From contig NZ_CABFUZ020000093.1 in NCBI RefSeq assembly GCF_902143385.2, forward strand, positions 1-40,958: DNA of 40,958 nucleotides, read 5' to 3'. Under the pieces are notes generated by a model, which saw only the letters and a program-made list of their open reading frames with translations, did no database searches and was not told where the DNA came from. This DNA comes from Methylacidimicrobium cyclopophantes. Its GTDB lineage: Bacteria; Verrucomicrobiota; Verrucomicrobiia; Methylacidiphilales; Methylacidiphilaceae. A program made the translations under genes and the position numbers. Positions 31,652-39,382 of this stretch are shown one piece after another (within the stretch, counting starts at the first letter, position 1; each line of letters opens with the position of its first letter).

Positions 31652-32977
31652 CTAGCCTGCTTCACCCTCGGAGGAGTCGAACCCGTAGCGGCGTATCTTG
31701 GCATACAGTAGTTGGCGATGGATGCCCAGAACACGAGCCGCCTCGGCGCGGTTACCGCCGCTTCTGACAAGAGCTCGGCGGATCAGCATCTCCTCGAGAC
31801 GGGCGATGGCGGAGGGGAGATCCTCGTCGGGCCAATCGAACGGGCTGGGGCCGGACTCCTCCGAGACCAGGTCGAGATCGGCCGCGGTGATCGTCTTGCC
31901 ACGGACGAGGACGGCCATCCTCTCCATGACGTTGCGCAGTTCGCGGACGTTGCCCGGCCATGGATGACGAACCAACCGTGCCGCGGCATCGGCCGCGAGC
32001 CACTTGCCGGAAGGAGCCAAGAAGTGCTCGGCCAAAGGGAGGATATCGGAAATCCGCTCCCGGAGGGGAGGCAGATGAATCGGCACGACATGGAGACGGT
32101 AGAAGAGGTCCTGACGAAAAGCACCCTCGCGGACCCTCTCGAGCAGATCGCGGTTGGTCGCGGCAACGACGCGAACGTCTACCGGCATCGGCTTTCCTCC
32201 AATCGGAGCGATCACTCGTTCTTGAAGGGCTCGAAGGATCTTCGGTTGCAAGGAAAGAGACATGTCGCCGATCTCGTCGAGGAAGAGGGTCCCCCCATCG
32301 GCCTCGAGAAATGCGCCCCGACGATCGGCGTGGGCGCCGGTGAAAGCCCCCCGAAGATGGCCGAACAGTTCGCTTTCCAAAAGCTCGGCCGGAATCGCGG
32401 CGCAGTTGACGGCCACAAACGGCTTGTCGCGACGCCGACCATGGTCGTGGATCGCCCGGGCGACCAGCTCCTTGCCGGTTCCGGTCTCTCCCTCCACCAG
32501 AACCGTCGCATCGCTGTCGGCGACCATGCCGATGATCTTTTGGATCTTTCGCATCGCTTCGCTGGAACCAACGAACTCGGGCGTGCCGACTTCGGGACGG
32601 TTCCGGAGGCTCCGGGATTTCACCTGCAACATCTCGCCGAGAAGGCGGGCCAAGTCGGCTCGGCCGATCGGCTTCGTTAAATGGTCGAAGGCTCCCAGCC
32701 GCATCGCTTCGATCGTGTTGGCCGCGGTCGCGTGGGCCGTCAAGACAGCAACCGGGGGCGCATCGGCTCGTCGCTGGATGCGCCCCAACAACTCGAGACC
32801 GTCCATTCCCGGCATCCGGAGATCGAGCAGCACCCCATCGACCGCTCTCTCCCCGAGGGCGGCCAGCGCCTCCTCCCCCGACGCGGCGATCCGGGCTCTG
32901 TGGCCGAGGCTGCGCACGGTCTCGGCGAGAGCTTCGGAGAGCGCAAGGTCATCGTCGACGATCAGGATCGTGGCCAT
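31652..32977 (-). CDS. NtrC-family sigma-54-dependent response regulator
   Basis: This 441-residue activator has three domains. The receiver (1-120) carries DDD near residue 8, the phospho-acceptor Asp52 in LLDLRMPG and Lys102. The AAA+ domain shows Walker A GETGTGKE (163-170), GAFTGA (210-215) that contacts sigma-54, Walker B GGTLFLDEIGD and the sensor/arginine region FRQDLFYRL. A Fis-type HTH closes the protein (NRAEAARVLGIHRQLLYAKI). The gene overlaps the end of the histidine kinase gene by 16 bases, so they form one two-component system. Target promoters must be of the -24/-12 type; none was found in the window. Confidence 0.95.
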   Translation of the reverse strand: MATILIVDDDLALSEALAETVRSLGHRARIAASGEEALAALGERAVDGVLLDLRMPGMDGLELLGRIQRRADAPPVAVLTAHATAANTIEAMRLGAFDHLTKPIGRADLARLLGEMLQVKSRSLRNRPEVGTPEFVGSSEAMRKIQKIIGMVADSDATVLVEGETGTGKELVARAIHDHGRRRDKPFVAVNCAAIPAELLESELFGHLRGAFTGAHADRRGAFLEADGGTLFLDEIGDMSLSLQPKILRALQERVIAPIGGKPMPVDVRVVAATNRDLLERVREGAFRQDLFYRLHVVPIHLPPLRERISDILPLAEHFLAPSGKWLAADAAARLVRHPWPGNVRELRNVMERMAVLVRGKTITAADLDLVSEESGPSPFDWPDEDLPSAIARLEEMLIRRALVRSGGNRAEAARVLGIHRQLLYAKIRRYGFDSSEGEAG

Positions 32978-34437
32978 GGAAGAACCATTTCAAAGGTGGT
33001 GCCCGCTCCCCGCTCGGGCTCGAGGAGGCGCACGCTCCCCCCATGCGCCGACGCGATCTCTCGGACGATCGAGAGCCCAAGTCCCGTCCCGCCCGGCCGG
33101 CCGGTCACGAACGGCTCGAAGAGATGCTCTCGGACGTGAGCGGGCGGGCCGTTCCCCGAGTCATGGACCAGGAAGACCAGCCCCTCGAGGGTCTTACGAG
33201 CCCGGATCGAGACCTCCGTCCCCTCTGGTGCGGCTTCGATCGCGTTGCGCAGGAGGTTGTCGACGGCCCGGCGGACCTGCTCCGGATCGAAGCATCCTCC
33301 TTGGGCATCGGCGCGATGGACTAGGGTGAGGTTCTTCGCCTTCGCAAGATCGGTTAGCGTCGCGACGCAGGAGGAGAGAAAGGGCTCGAGCCTGACCGCC
33401 TCGCAGCGGAGCTTTTCACGCTCGGTAACCGAAAGGAGGCGACGGAGGAGCGCATCGAGCCTATCGATTTGGCCCAAAATCATCCTCAGAGCCCCATCCT
33501 TGCTTGGCCCGTCTCCGCTCAAGGCGTTCTCGGCCTTGAGCTGCATCGCCGCAATCGGATTGCGAATTTCATGGGCGATTCCGGCGGAGACTCGCCCGAT
33601 GGCCGCCAGACGTTCGGCCGCGGCCACTTGCCGAGAAAGGTGGTCGGCCCTCTTACGCGCCTCGGAGAGCCGCGATCCGGCGTCGTTCAGCGCGGAGACG
33701 ATCCGATCGAGTTCCCGCTCGCCGGTTGCGGCCAAGGTAGGCAGATCGGTGATGTCGTGCGCCTGCAATGCGCTTTCGATGCGCCGAACGTGCCGGGACC
33801 AGGAGAGGGTGAAGTGGCTCAACAGGACCGCGGCGGCGAGGACCGTCGCGAAGAGGATCGACAAGCCGGCCGTCAAAAGGCGGTAGCTGCGGCCGGCGAA
33901 CGGCAAGACGCGCGTCATCGTCCAAGCGGTCAACCCCGGGATGGGGCCGGGCAGCGGGGAGGCGGTGAGCAGCAGGGTTTGGGAAGGAGTGGCATACCGC
34001 TGCACGACCTGGCGATCGGCTTCCAAGGAGGCATGGTTGACGGCTTCGATCCGCGGGAGCTCCGCCTCCGGTACGTCGGTCTTTGGCCTTTCCCCTGGAT
34101 AGGTAGGATAGGCGTAGGCCAAGGAGCCCTTCCCTTCCCGCCAGATGCCGCCTTCGATGGCCGGCCGGTCCCGCAGGGCCTGGCGGATGACTTCGGCCAG
34201 GCGGAGGCGAGCAGAAGCCTCCGAGCTCTCGAGAGGAGCCATAGGCAGCTTGGCCGCAAAGACCGCGTACCCCTCGGCGATGGCATCGCAGGCGCGGCCA
34301 CTTTCCGCCTGCGCTTGCGCGGCTCGGGCCGAAGCCGATTGGCGGAAGAGGGCCACCATGAGAGCTCCCGCCGAGGCTGTAGCCGCGACAAGCAAAAGCA
34401 AGAGGAGGACGAGCCGTCCCCGCATGGAACGAAACAT
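32962..34437 (-). CDS. Membrane sensor histidine kinase, partner of the NtrC-type regulator
   Basis: The 491-residue protein has TM1 (8-30), a periplasmic sensor of about 150 residues with no recognisable ligand domain, TM2 (187-208) and a HAMP-like linker. The HisKA dimerisation helix follows with the phospho-acceptor His289 in SAGIAHEIRNP. The HATPase domain shows the N box NLLRNAIEAA (Asn394), G1 VHDSGNG and G2 GGTGLGLSIV. The Arg/Ala-rich N-terminus fits an inner-membrane protein. It is the first gene of a two-gene operon with the regulator. The signal it senses is unknown. Confidence 0.94.
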   Translation of the reverse strand: MFRSMRGRLVLLLLLLVAATASAGALMVALFRQSASARAAQAQAESGRACDAIAEGYAVFAAKLPMAPLESSEASARLRLAEVIRQALRDRPAIEGGIWREGKGSLAYAYPTYPGERPKTDVPEAELPRIEAVNHASLEADRQVVQRYATPSQTLLLTASPLPGPIPGLTAWTMTRVLPFAGRSYRLLTAGLSILFATVLAAAVLLSHFTLSWSRHVRRIESALQAHDITDLPTLAATGERELDRIVSALNDAGSRLSEARKRADHLSRQVAAAERLAAIGRVSAGIAHEIRNPIAAMQLKAENALSGDGPSKDGALRMILGQIDRLDALLRRLLSVTEREKLRCEAVRLEPFLSSCVATLTDLAKAKNLTLVHRADAQGGCFDPEQVRRAVDNLLRNAIEAAPEGTEVSIRARKTLEGLVFLVHDSGNGPPAHVREHLFEPFVTGRPGGTGLGLSIVREIASAHGGSVRLLEPERGAGTTFEMVLPWPRS

Positions 34438-34543
34438 TGGATCGCCTCCTTCTCAGCTTACTCAAGGGCAAGGGAAGGAGGCGAGCCCGATTCCGACTCC
34501 GGGAGGGAAGCGATCAGCCTATGCGGGACGCCGCGAATTTCCG

Positions 34544-34696
34544 CTAGCTTTTCTGGTCGAGCGGCTGGTAGGTCGGGGCGGGCGTCTGCTGCGTCGGCTG
34601 CGGCTTGGGCTTTTCCGAGCAGGCGACGATGGCCAAGAGCGAAGCGGCGACCAGGACCTTGCCTACGACCGAGAGGAAAGAAAACGGCGGTTTCAT
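34544..34696 (-). CDS. Tiny lipoprotein
   Basis: A 50-residue frame starts MKPPFSFLSVVGKVLVAAS and continues LLAIVACSEKPKP, a signal peptide with a lipobox (IVAC, Cys26). The mature part is 25 residues, rich in Pro, Gln and Thr (KPKPQPTQQTPAPTYQPL). Such short lipoproteins resemble entericidin-like or other outer-membrane lipopeptides; the function is unknown. It has no clear Shine-Dalgarno. It lies in the 345-base gap between the histidine kinase and the WbqC-like gene, on the same strand as both. Confidence 0.6.
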   Translation of the reverse strand: MKPPFSFLSVVGKVLVAASLLAIVACSEKPKPQPTQQTPAPTYQPLDQKS

Positions 34697-34781
34697 GACT
34701 GGAGAGAATGCCCGATCGTCCTAGGCCCTGCCACTCCATTTCTCCAATCCCGAAGTTTTTATGTTTCTTGAATAAAGTGGG

Positions 34782-35462
34782 TTATGCAAGGAGCTCCCTC
34801 CCTTTCGCTCCGCAGTTGAGAAGAAGGTCCAGAGCGGAAAGGTTGTATCGAAACTCCCCCCAGAGCTGCGGGTAGACCGGCGGGCGGAACGGAAGGAAGA
34901 CCGGCTCGATTCCTCCCGACCGGAATTGGGCGAGATCGAGGAACTTCGCGGCAAAGGGGAAGAGGAGATAGCGCGTCGCATGGAGCTTTTCGCAGAGATC
35001 GACGAGGAGCTCTGTCCCCTTCCCCTCGACGGCCAGCTCGGATTGCCGCAGGAGGGTCGCCGGGATCTTCCACACCTCCCAGAAGAGGCGGAGAAGCGCG
35101 AGGTTGAGATCGACGAGCCTTGCGGTCGTCTGGCCATAGATCGCTTCGACCAAGAGAAGGACTTCCTTACGATAGGGAGCATGGGCGTAGGCCTGTCGGA
35201 GCGAAGAAAGATGCTTTTTTCGCCATGGAAGCCCCTCGCAGATCTCCACCTCACAAATCCGCTGCTTGCCTCTTCCGCTCTTCCTCACGGGGACCGTGAG
35301 CCAGAGCTCTCCCCGCTCGTTCTTGATGCGATTGCGACTGATCCAGCTTCGGCCGAGCGGAAACTGGACCTCGTCGAGGACAACCAAGGCATCGGCGCGG
35401 AACGCCTTGGCAAAGAAACCCGGCCAGGGGAGAAAGAGCGGCGGATGAGTCGCAATCGTCAT
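34782..35462 (-). CDS. WbqC-like family protein
   Basis: The 226-residue protein begins ATHPPLFLPWPGFFAKAFR, followed by DALVVLDEVQFPLGRSWISR, NRIKNERGELWLTVPVRKSG and a middle block with HLSSLRQAYAHAPYRKEV. This matches the WbqC family pattern (hQP-YLPW-GyF-Ki--aD-fv-lDdvQF, nRn-Ik, wLTVPv). The family occurs in surface-glycan clusters and near NRPS-like genes, and its activity is poorly defined. The frame is open for a further 119 codons; ATG 35462 matches the usual N-terminus, with ATG 35531 as an alternative. It is divergent from the next gene. Confidence 0.75.
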   Translation of the reverse strand: MTIATHPPLFLPWPGFFAKAFRADALVVLDEVQFPLGRSWISRNRIKNERGELWLTVPVRKSGRGKQRICEVEICEGLPWRKKHLSSLRQAYAHAPYRKEVLLLVEAIYGQTTARLVDLNLALLRLFWEVWKIPATLLRQSELAVEGKGTELLVDLCEKLHATRYLLFPFAAKFLDLAQFRSGGIEPVFLPFRPPVYPQLWGEFRYNLSALDLLLNCGAKGRELLA

Positions 35463-35575
35463 CGGCGTCCGGATCGGTTCCTTACGGAAAGATAAAGCCT
35501 CTTGGCCGACGGCGCGAACGAGGGATCGCATTCCCGCCTTTCGCTCCCTCCAGGCATGAGGCATTGTAGAAGTCG

Positions 35576-37024
35576 ATGGGCATAGGAAGTTTGCGGGACT
35601 ACTACCGAGAGCCCTCCGTTCGCCGAAGAATCGCCGAGTATTGCGGCGGATCTCCCGAGGATCCGGAAGGATTTTCCTGCGTATACCTCGTTCGTTATGG
35701 GATCGGGGAGAAGGGCGATCCCGCAGTCTCGGAGCCCCACGCCTCGGTCGAGAAGAAGCGCTTCGCGGAAATCCTCGAGGCGGGAGGGGACATCCTCCGG
35801 TCACTCTGGGATCGAGCATCCCTCCTCGGCATCTTGGATATCGAATACGTCAATAGGGATTATCCCGCGGAAATCTTTTTCCAGCCGGCGGAGGTCTTCT
35901 CGAGGATGGAGCCTCTCTATAGGACGATCCGTCGCTCCTTCGGCGCCTATGGGATCGAGCCGCTGACCATTCTGACCGGCCAGGGCTACCATTTCGTCTT
36001 TCGAGTGGGGAAAGATTCCCCCGCATTCTCGCTCCTGGCTGCCTCCGGCTCTGCTTCCGGACGGCTAATCGAATGGGGAAATCGTTTCGCGGAACGTTTC
36101 GGACGCAGCTTCTCTTTTCCGGAAGCGGCGGCCTACGAGACTCTGGGCCGTCTCTTCGAGATCCTCCTCCACCGTATCTTACGGGAATATGACTCTGCTC
36201 CCCTCGAAGGAACTGCGCGCCTTCCAACGGTTCCGACCGATGTGGCCGTCGGGCGCGTCTCCCCGAACGGCCATCGCGAAGCGGTCTCCCTCGACCTCTC
36301 GCTCTTCGGGGATCCACTGCCCCGCAGGGCCACCCGGTGCCCCTTCTCGGTCTACCAGAAGCACCGAGTGCTCTGGGAGAAGTATGGAGAGCGCGCCGGC
36401 AGGGAGCTGCCCCTACCGGTTCTTTTGCCTCGCTGCGCGAAGTCCCTGCTCCAAGAGTTGTTGGCGGCACGCGTAGACTGGAATCGAGCCGTCGTCCTCG
36501 CCCAAGAGAGCTCCGTTGCGATCCCCGACGCATCGCCATCGATCCTCGGCTGGCACAAGGATTACGAAAACTCGCCTTTGGCCCAGGTTCATCGACGGAT
36601 GGAAGAGAATCCCATCCGCCCGAGGCCGAGCCTTGGAGCGCTTCCGCCCTGCGTCCTCCATTGCCTCCGCGAGCCGAATCCCCATCTTTTGAAGCCGACC
36701 AACCTCCAAACGCTGACGCGCGTGCTCTTGGCATGCGGCTGGGAGCCCTCCGAAATCGCAGAGCTCGTTCGCACGCGGTACGAAGAGGATTATGGCTGGG
36801 GCGACCTCTGGGACAAGTACGAAGCGGCTACCCGTGCCCGCTTTTACGTTCGGCTCTTCTCCGGCCTCGTGCTCACGGGGACCGATAGGGAAATCGATCT
36901 CAATTGCATCAGCCACCAGGAAAAAGGATATTGCTGGCAGCCTTTTTGCGGCTTCAACCTCGCGGATTATCGAGGGAAAGGGACAAATGGAACTCGGGCT
37001 CTCGACGGGGGTGCTCTTCTCTAA
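35576..37024 (+). CDS. Unknown protein with a primase-like signature and a Cys-rich end
   Basis: I cannot name this 482-residue family. Two blocks resemble the archaeo-eukaryotic primase/LigD-polymerase active site. One is LGILDIEYVNRDYP with an acidic pair at Asp88/Glu90, in the place of DxD. The other is LTILTGQGYHFVFRV (131-145), in the place of the SGGRGxH motif with His139. A third acidic motif is not obvious. The C-terminal third has HLLKPTNLQTLTRVLL, then EEDYGWGDLWDKYEA and a Cys-rich tail (DLNCISHQEKGYCWQPFC, about 449-466) that could bind zinc or an iron-sulfur cluster. The 3' end overlaps the next gene by 38 bases. The AEP link is weak; the conserved-looking motifs are real. Confidence 0.6.
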   Translation: MGIGSLRDYYREPSVRRRIAEYCGGSPEDPEGFSCVYLVRYGIGEKGDPAVSEPHASVEKKRFAEILEAGGDILRSLWDRASLLGILDIEYVNRDYPAEIFFQPAEVFSRMEPLYRTIRRSFGAYGIEPLTILTGQGYHFVFRVGKDSPAFSLLAASGSASGRLIEWGNRFAERFGRSFSFPEAAAYETLGRLFEILLHRILREYDSAPLEGTARLPTVPTDVAVGRVSPNGHREAVSLDLSLFGDPLPRRATRCPFSVYQKHRVLWEKYGERAGRELPLPVLLPRCAKSLLQELLAARVDWNRAVVLAQESSVAIPDASPSILGWHKDYENSPLAQVHRRMEENPIRPRPSLGALPPCVLHCLREPNPHLLKPTNLQTLTRVLLACGWEPSEIAELVRTRYEEDYGWGDLWDKYEAATRARFYVRLFSGLVLTGTDREIDLNCISHQEKGYCWQPFCGFNLADYRGKGTNGTRALDGGALL

Positions 37025-37835
37025 GCCTGTTCGAGAAGTTCTCCCGCTGATCGCCCGGGCGGGCTTCCGCGCAGCGGAGCTCTGGACCGGGGATCGTCTC
37101 GGTCCGACCCCTTTCGACTGGCGCAATTCCGGAGAGATCGAGGGAGTAAACAGGCTTCTGCGGGAGCTCTCTCTGCGGGTCGCGAGCTTCCATGCTCCCT
37201 ATTCGACCGACCTCGATCCCAGCGATCCCGATCCGGTCCGCCGGAAGCGGACCACCGCGTTGCTCTCGGAAGCGGTCGAGGCCGCTGCCGCCCTAGGTGC
37301 GCCTACCCTCGTCCTCCACGGTTCAGCCGCAGAGCTTTCCCGGATTTCGGAAGCAGCTCGGGCGGACCGGGTGGAAGCCTTGCGAGAGAGCCTCGCCCTT
37401 CTCCACCGGGAGGCCCGCTCTCGCGGCGTCGCGCTCGCCATCGAGACCCTCCTGCCGCATCTTCTGACCGCCGATCCCTCTCTTTTGCTCGAGCTCGTCG
37501 CGCCCTACCCAAAGAACGAGGTGGGGATCTGCTTCGACACGGGCCATTGCTTCCTCTGGCGCCCCTGGCCCTTGCAACAACTCTACGAGATCCTCGCCAG
37601 CCGAGTGATTGCGCTCCATGTCAACGACAATCGCGGGACGGCCGATGACCATCTCCCGCCCGGACGCGGAAAGATCGATTGGGCCCCTTGGCTCACCGCC
37701 TTGCGGCGGGGGAAGTTCGCCGGAGTCTTCCTGCTCGAGGTGGTCCTCTCGCAGGAGACGCCTGAACCGCTGGAGGCCCTGACGGAACTACGGCGCAACG
37801 TCCTCACCCTGCTCGCAAAGGGATCGCCCGGTTGA
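36987..37835 (+). CDS. Xylose-isomerase-like TIM-barrel protein (AP endonuclease family 2 fold)
   Basis: The 282-residue protein begins MELGLSTGVLFSKPVREVLP, typical of the xylose isomerase-like TIM barrel. Candidate metal ligands lie at the usual strand ends: FHAPY, LHG, IETLLPH (Glu), CFDTGHC (Asp/His), HVNDNRG with DDHLPPGRGKIDW, and LLEV (Glu). Members include sugar and inosose isomerases/epimerases and endonuclease IV-like enzymes; the DDHLPPGRG loop is typical of the isomerase group. ATG 36987 follows AAGGGA and overlaps the upstream gene by 38 bases. The PPTase gene starts 6 bases after its end. Confidence 0.8.
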   Translation: MELGLSTGVLFSKPVREVLPLIARAGFRAAELWTGDRLGPTPFDWRNSGEIEGVNRLLRELSLRVASFHAPYSTDLDPSDPDPVRRKRTTALLSEAVEAAAALGAPTLVLHGSAAELSRISEAARADRVEALRESLALLHREARSRGVALAIETLLPHLLTADPSLLLELVAPYPKNEVGICFDTGHCFLWRPWPLQQLYEILASRVIALHVNDNRGTADDHLPPGRGKIDWAPWLTALRRGKFAGVFLLEVVLSQETPEPLEALTELRRNVLTLLAKGSPG

Positions 37836-37840
37836 CGCTG

Positions 37841-38563
37841 ATGGCTCCCCCCTTCCCCGACCCCTCCGCAGTTCATCTCTTTTCCGGGGCTCTTTCGCTC
37901 TTCGATGCGCAAGGGGAAGCCGAACCGAATCTTCCGGGCCGGCTCCGCGCTCTCCGGAGCGAGAGGGCGCTGCGTTCCCTTCTTTCCCGCTACACCGGCC
38001 TCGCTCCCGAAAAGGTCCCTCTCGAGAAGAACCGTTGGGGAAAGCCGCTCCTTCCCGACTCCTTCAGCCTCTGGTTTAACCTTTCCCACTCGGAAAACCG
38101 TTGGATCGCCGCGGTGGCGGCGTTTCCGGTAGGAATCGACCTCGAAGCCCACCTGCCGCGAAAAGACCCCCTTCGGTTCGCCCGACGTTTCTTCTCGCCC
38201 GAGGAAGCGGCCATCGTGGGAGCGGCACCGCCCGAAGAGCGGACGGCCGCTCTCCTCCGGATTTGGACGAAAAAGGAGGCTTTCCTCAAGGGCTGCGGCA
38301 TGGGCCTCCACCGTCCCTTACGCTCGTTTTGGTTCGTCCGACCGGGGCGGCGGAGTCCTTGGGAACTCGTCGCGCCCCCCGAACCGTCCGCTCCACCCTG
38401 GTATGTGCGAGGTTGGCGGGAGGAAGATCGATTTTTCTGCGCGCTGGCGGTCGCCCATCGGCAGCCAGATCGTCTTCTCCTCGCAAGAGAGGAGCTTTTC
38501 CCGCAGGCGAAGAGCCAGCCCGCTGGCAACAACCCCCCTCTTTCCATTGACGGGCTATCTTAG
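37841..38563 (+). CDS. Sfp-type 4'-phosphopantetheinyl transferase
   Basis: The 240-residue enzyme moves the phosphopantetheine arm of CoA to carrier proteins. The Sfp-family motifs are present: NRWGKPLLP near the start, FNLSHSENRWIAAVA, the Mg-binding VGIDLEAH (Asp about 100), and WTKKEAFLKGCGMGL with the second acidic site. The length and the duplicated half-domains fit the Sfp/HetI group rather than AcpS. No PKS, NRPS or fatty acid synthase gene is present in the window, so its carrier substrate lies elsewhere. The frame starts with TTG 37832; ATG 37841 is used here. The stop overlaps the candidate MntR operator. Confidence 0.88.
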   Translation: MAPPFPDPSAVHLFSGALSLFDAQGEAEPNLPGRLRALRSERALRSLLSRYTGLAPEKVPLEKNRWGKPLLPDSFSLWFNLSHSENRWIAAVAAFPVGIDLEAHLPRKDPLRFARRFFSPEEAAIVGAAPPEERTAALLRIWTKKEAFLKGCGMGLHRPLRSFWFVRPGRRSPWELVAPPEPSAPPWYVRGWREEDRFFCALAVAHRQPDRLLLAREELFPQAKSQPAGNNPPLSIDGLS

Positions 38564-38576
38564 GAAAGGCTAACTT
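38547..38576 (+). promoter_or_regulatory. Candidate promoter and DtxR/MntR-type operator of mntR
   Basis: A -35 TTGACG (38547-38552) and a weak -10 TAACTT (38571-38576) are 18 bp apart. Between and over them lies TTAGGAAAGGCTAAC (38560-38574), which resembles one arm pair of the DtxR/IdeR consensus TTAGGTTAGCCTAACC. The start codon is 11 bases behind the -10, so the mRNA would be nearly leaderless. The match is by eye and imperfect. Confidence 0.45.
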
Positions 38577-38586
38577 TTCTTTCGTT

Positions 38587-39348
38587 ATGAAAGAAGGCGC
38601 GGTGCAAGCCAAGAGCTCGGCCGGTTCCTCATCCCTGAGCCACTCCCAACAAGATTACCTAAAGCAGATCCTTCTCTTGGACGAGTCGCCGCGTGGGGCC
38701 ACCACCCAACAACTGGCGGAGCGCATCGGGGTGCGGCCGGCCTCGGTGACTGGAATGCTCAAGAAGCTCGCCGAAGAGGGTCTCGTGGAGCGGGCGCCCT
38801 ACCGAGCGGTCCATTTGACGGAGGCGGGGCGGCGGATCGCCCTAGAACTGGTGCGTCACCACCGACTTCTGGAAGCCTTCCTCTCCCGGATGCTCGGCTA
38901 CCGCTGGGACGAAGTCCATGAAGAGGCCGAGGAGCTGGAGCATGTGATCAGTGAGCGATTCGAGCAGAAGGTGGCCGAACTCCTCTCGCACCCTGAGCGG
39001 GATCCCCACGGGGATCCGATTCCGACCCAGGAGCTCGCTCTCGCAGAAGATCGCCACCTCGTGTCGCTCGGGCGGCTCCCCAAGGGAAGCCGAGGGACGA
39101 TTTGCCGCATCACTCTCCAAGACCAGGATGCTTTGAATCTGGTGGAAAAGCTCGGCCTCCTTCCCGGCACGCCCATCGAAGTTGCCGACAGCCACCCCGA
39201 CGGCGTCGCCCTGCTGGTCCGGGGAAGCCGCTTTCTCGTTCCGTCTCTTTTGGCCGCTCATCTGCTGGTCGATCTTCCGCCCAACCCTGCGGCCGCCGAT
39301 TGGGAGGAGAAGGAGCGAACGAGCGGACGCGCGATAGAGGGCCTCTAA
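38587..39348 (+). CDS. mntR: DtxR/MntR-family metal-dependent regulator
   Basis: The 253-residue protein has an N-terminal winged helix (SHSQQDYLKQILLLDE, then TTQQLAERIGVRPASVTGML, then LVERAPYRAVHLTEAG). The dimerisation/metal domain carries the typical RHHRLLEAFL, Glu/His ligands in WDEVHEEAEELEHVISE, and DPHGDPIPT. A C-terminal FeoA/SH3-like domain spans about 165-230. DtxR-family repressors bind DNA when loaded with Mn(II) or Fe(II). It stands directly upstream of an Nramp transporter, which points to manganese (MntR). A possible operator overlaps its promoter. Confidence 0.9.
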   Translation: MKEGAVQAKSSAGSSSLSHSQQDYLKQILLLDESPRGATTQQLAERIGVRPASVTGMLKKLAEEGLVERAPYRAVHLTEAGRRIALELVRHHRLLEAFLSRMLGYRWDEVHEEAEELEHVISERFEQKVAELLSHPERDPHGDPIPTQELALAEDRHLVSLGRLPKGSRGTICRITLQDQDALNLVEKLGLLPGTPIEVADSHPDGVALLVRGSRFLVPSLLAAHLLVDLPPNPAAADWEEKERTSGRAIEGL

Positions 39349-39382
39349 CGATGCATCCGCCCGCCTTTCGGGAGGAACGCCG

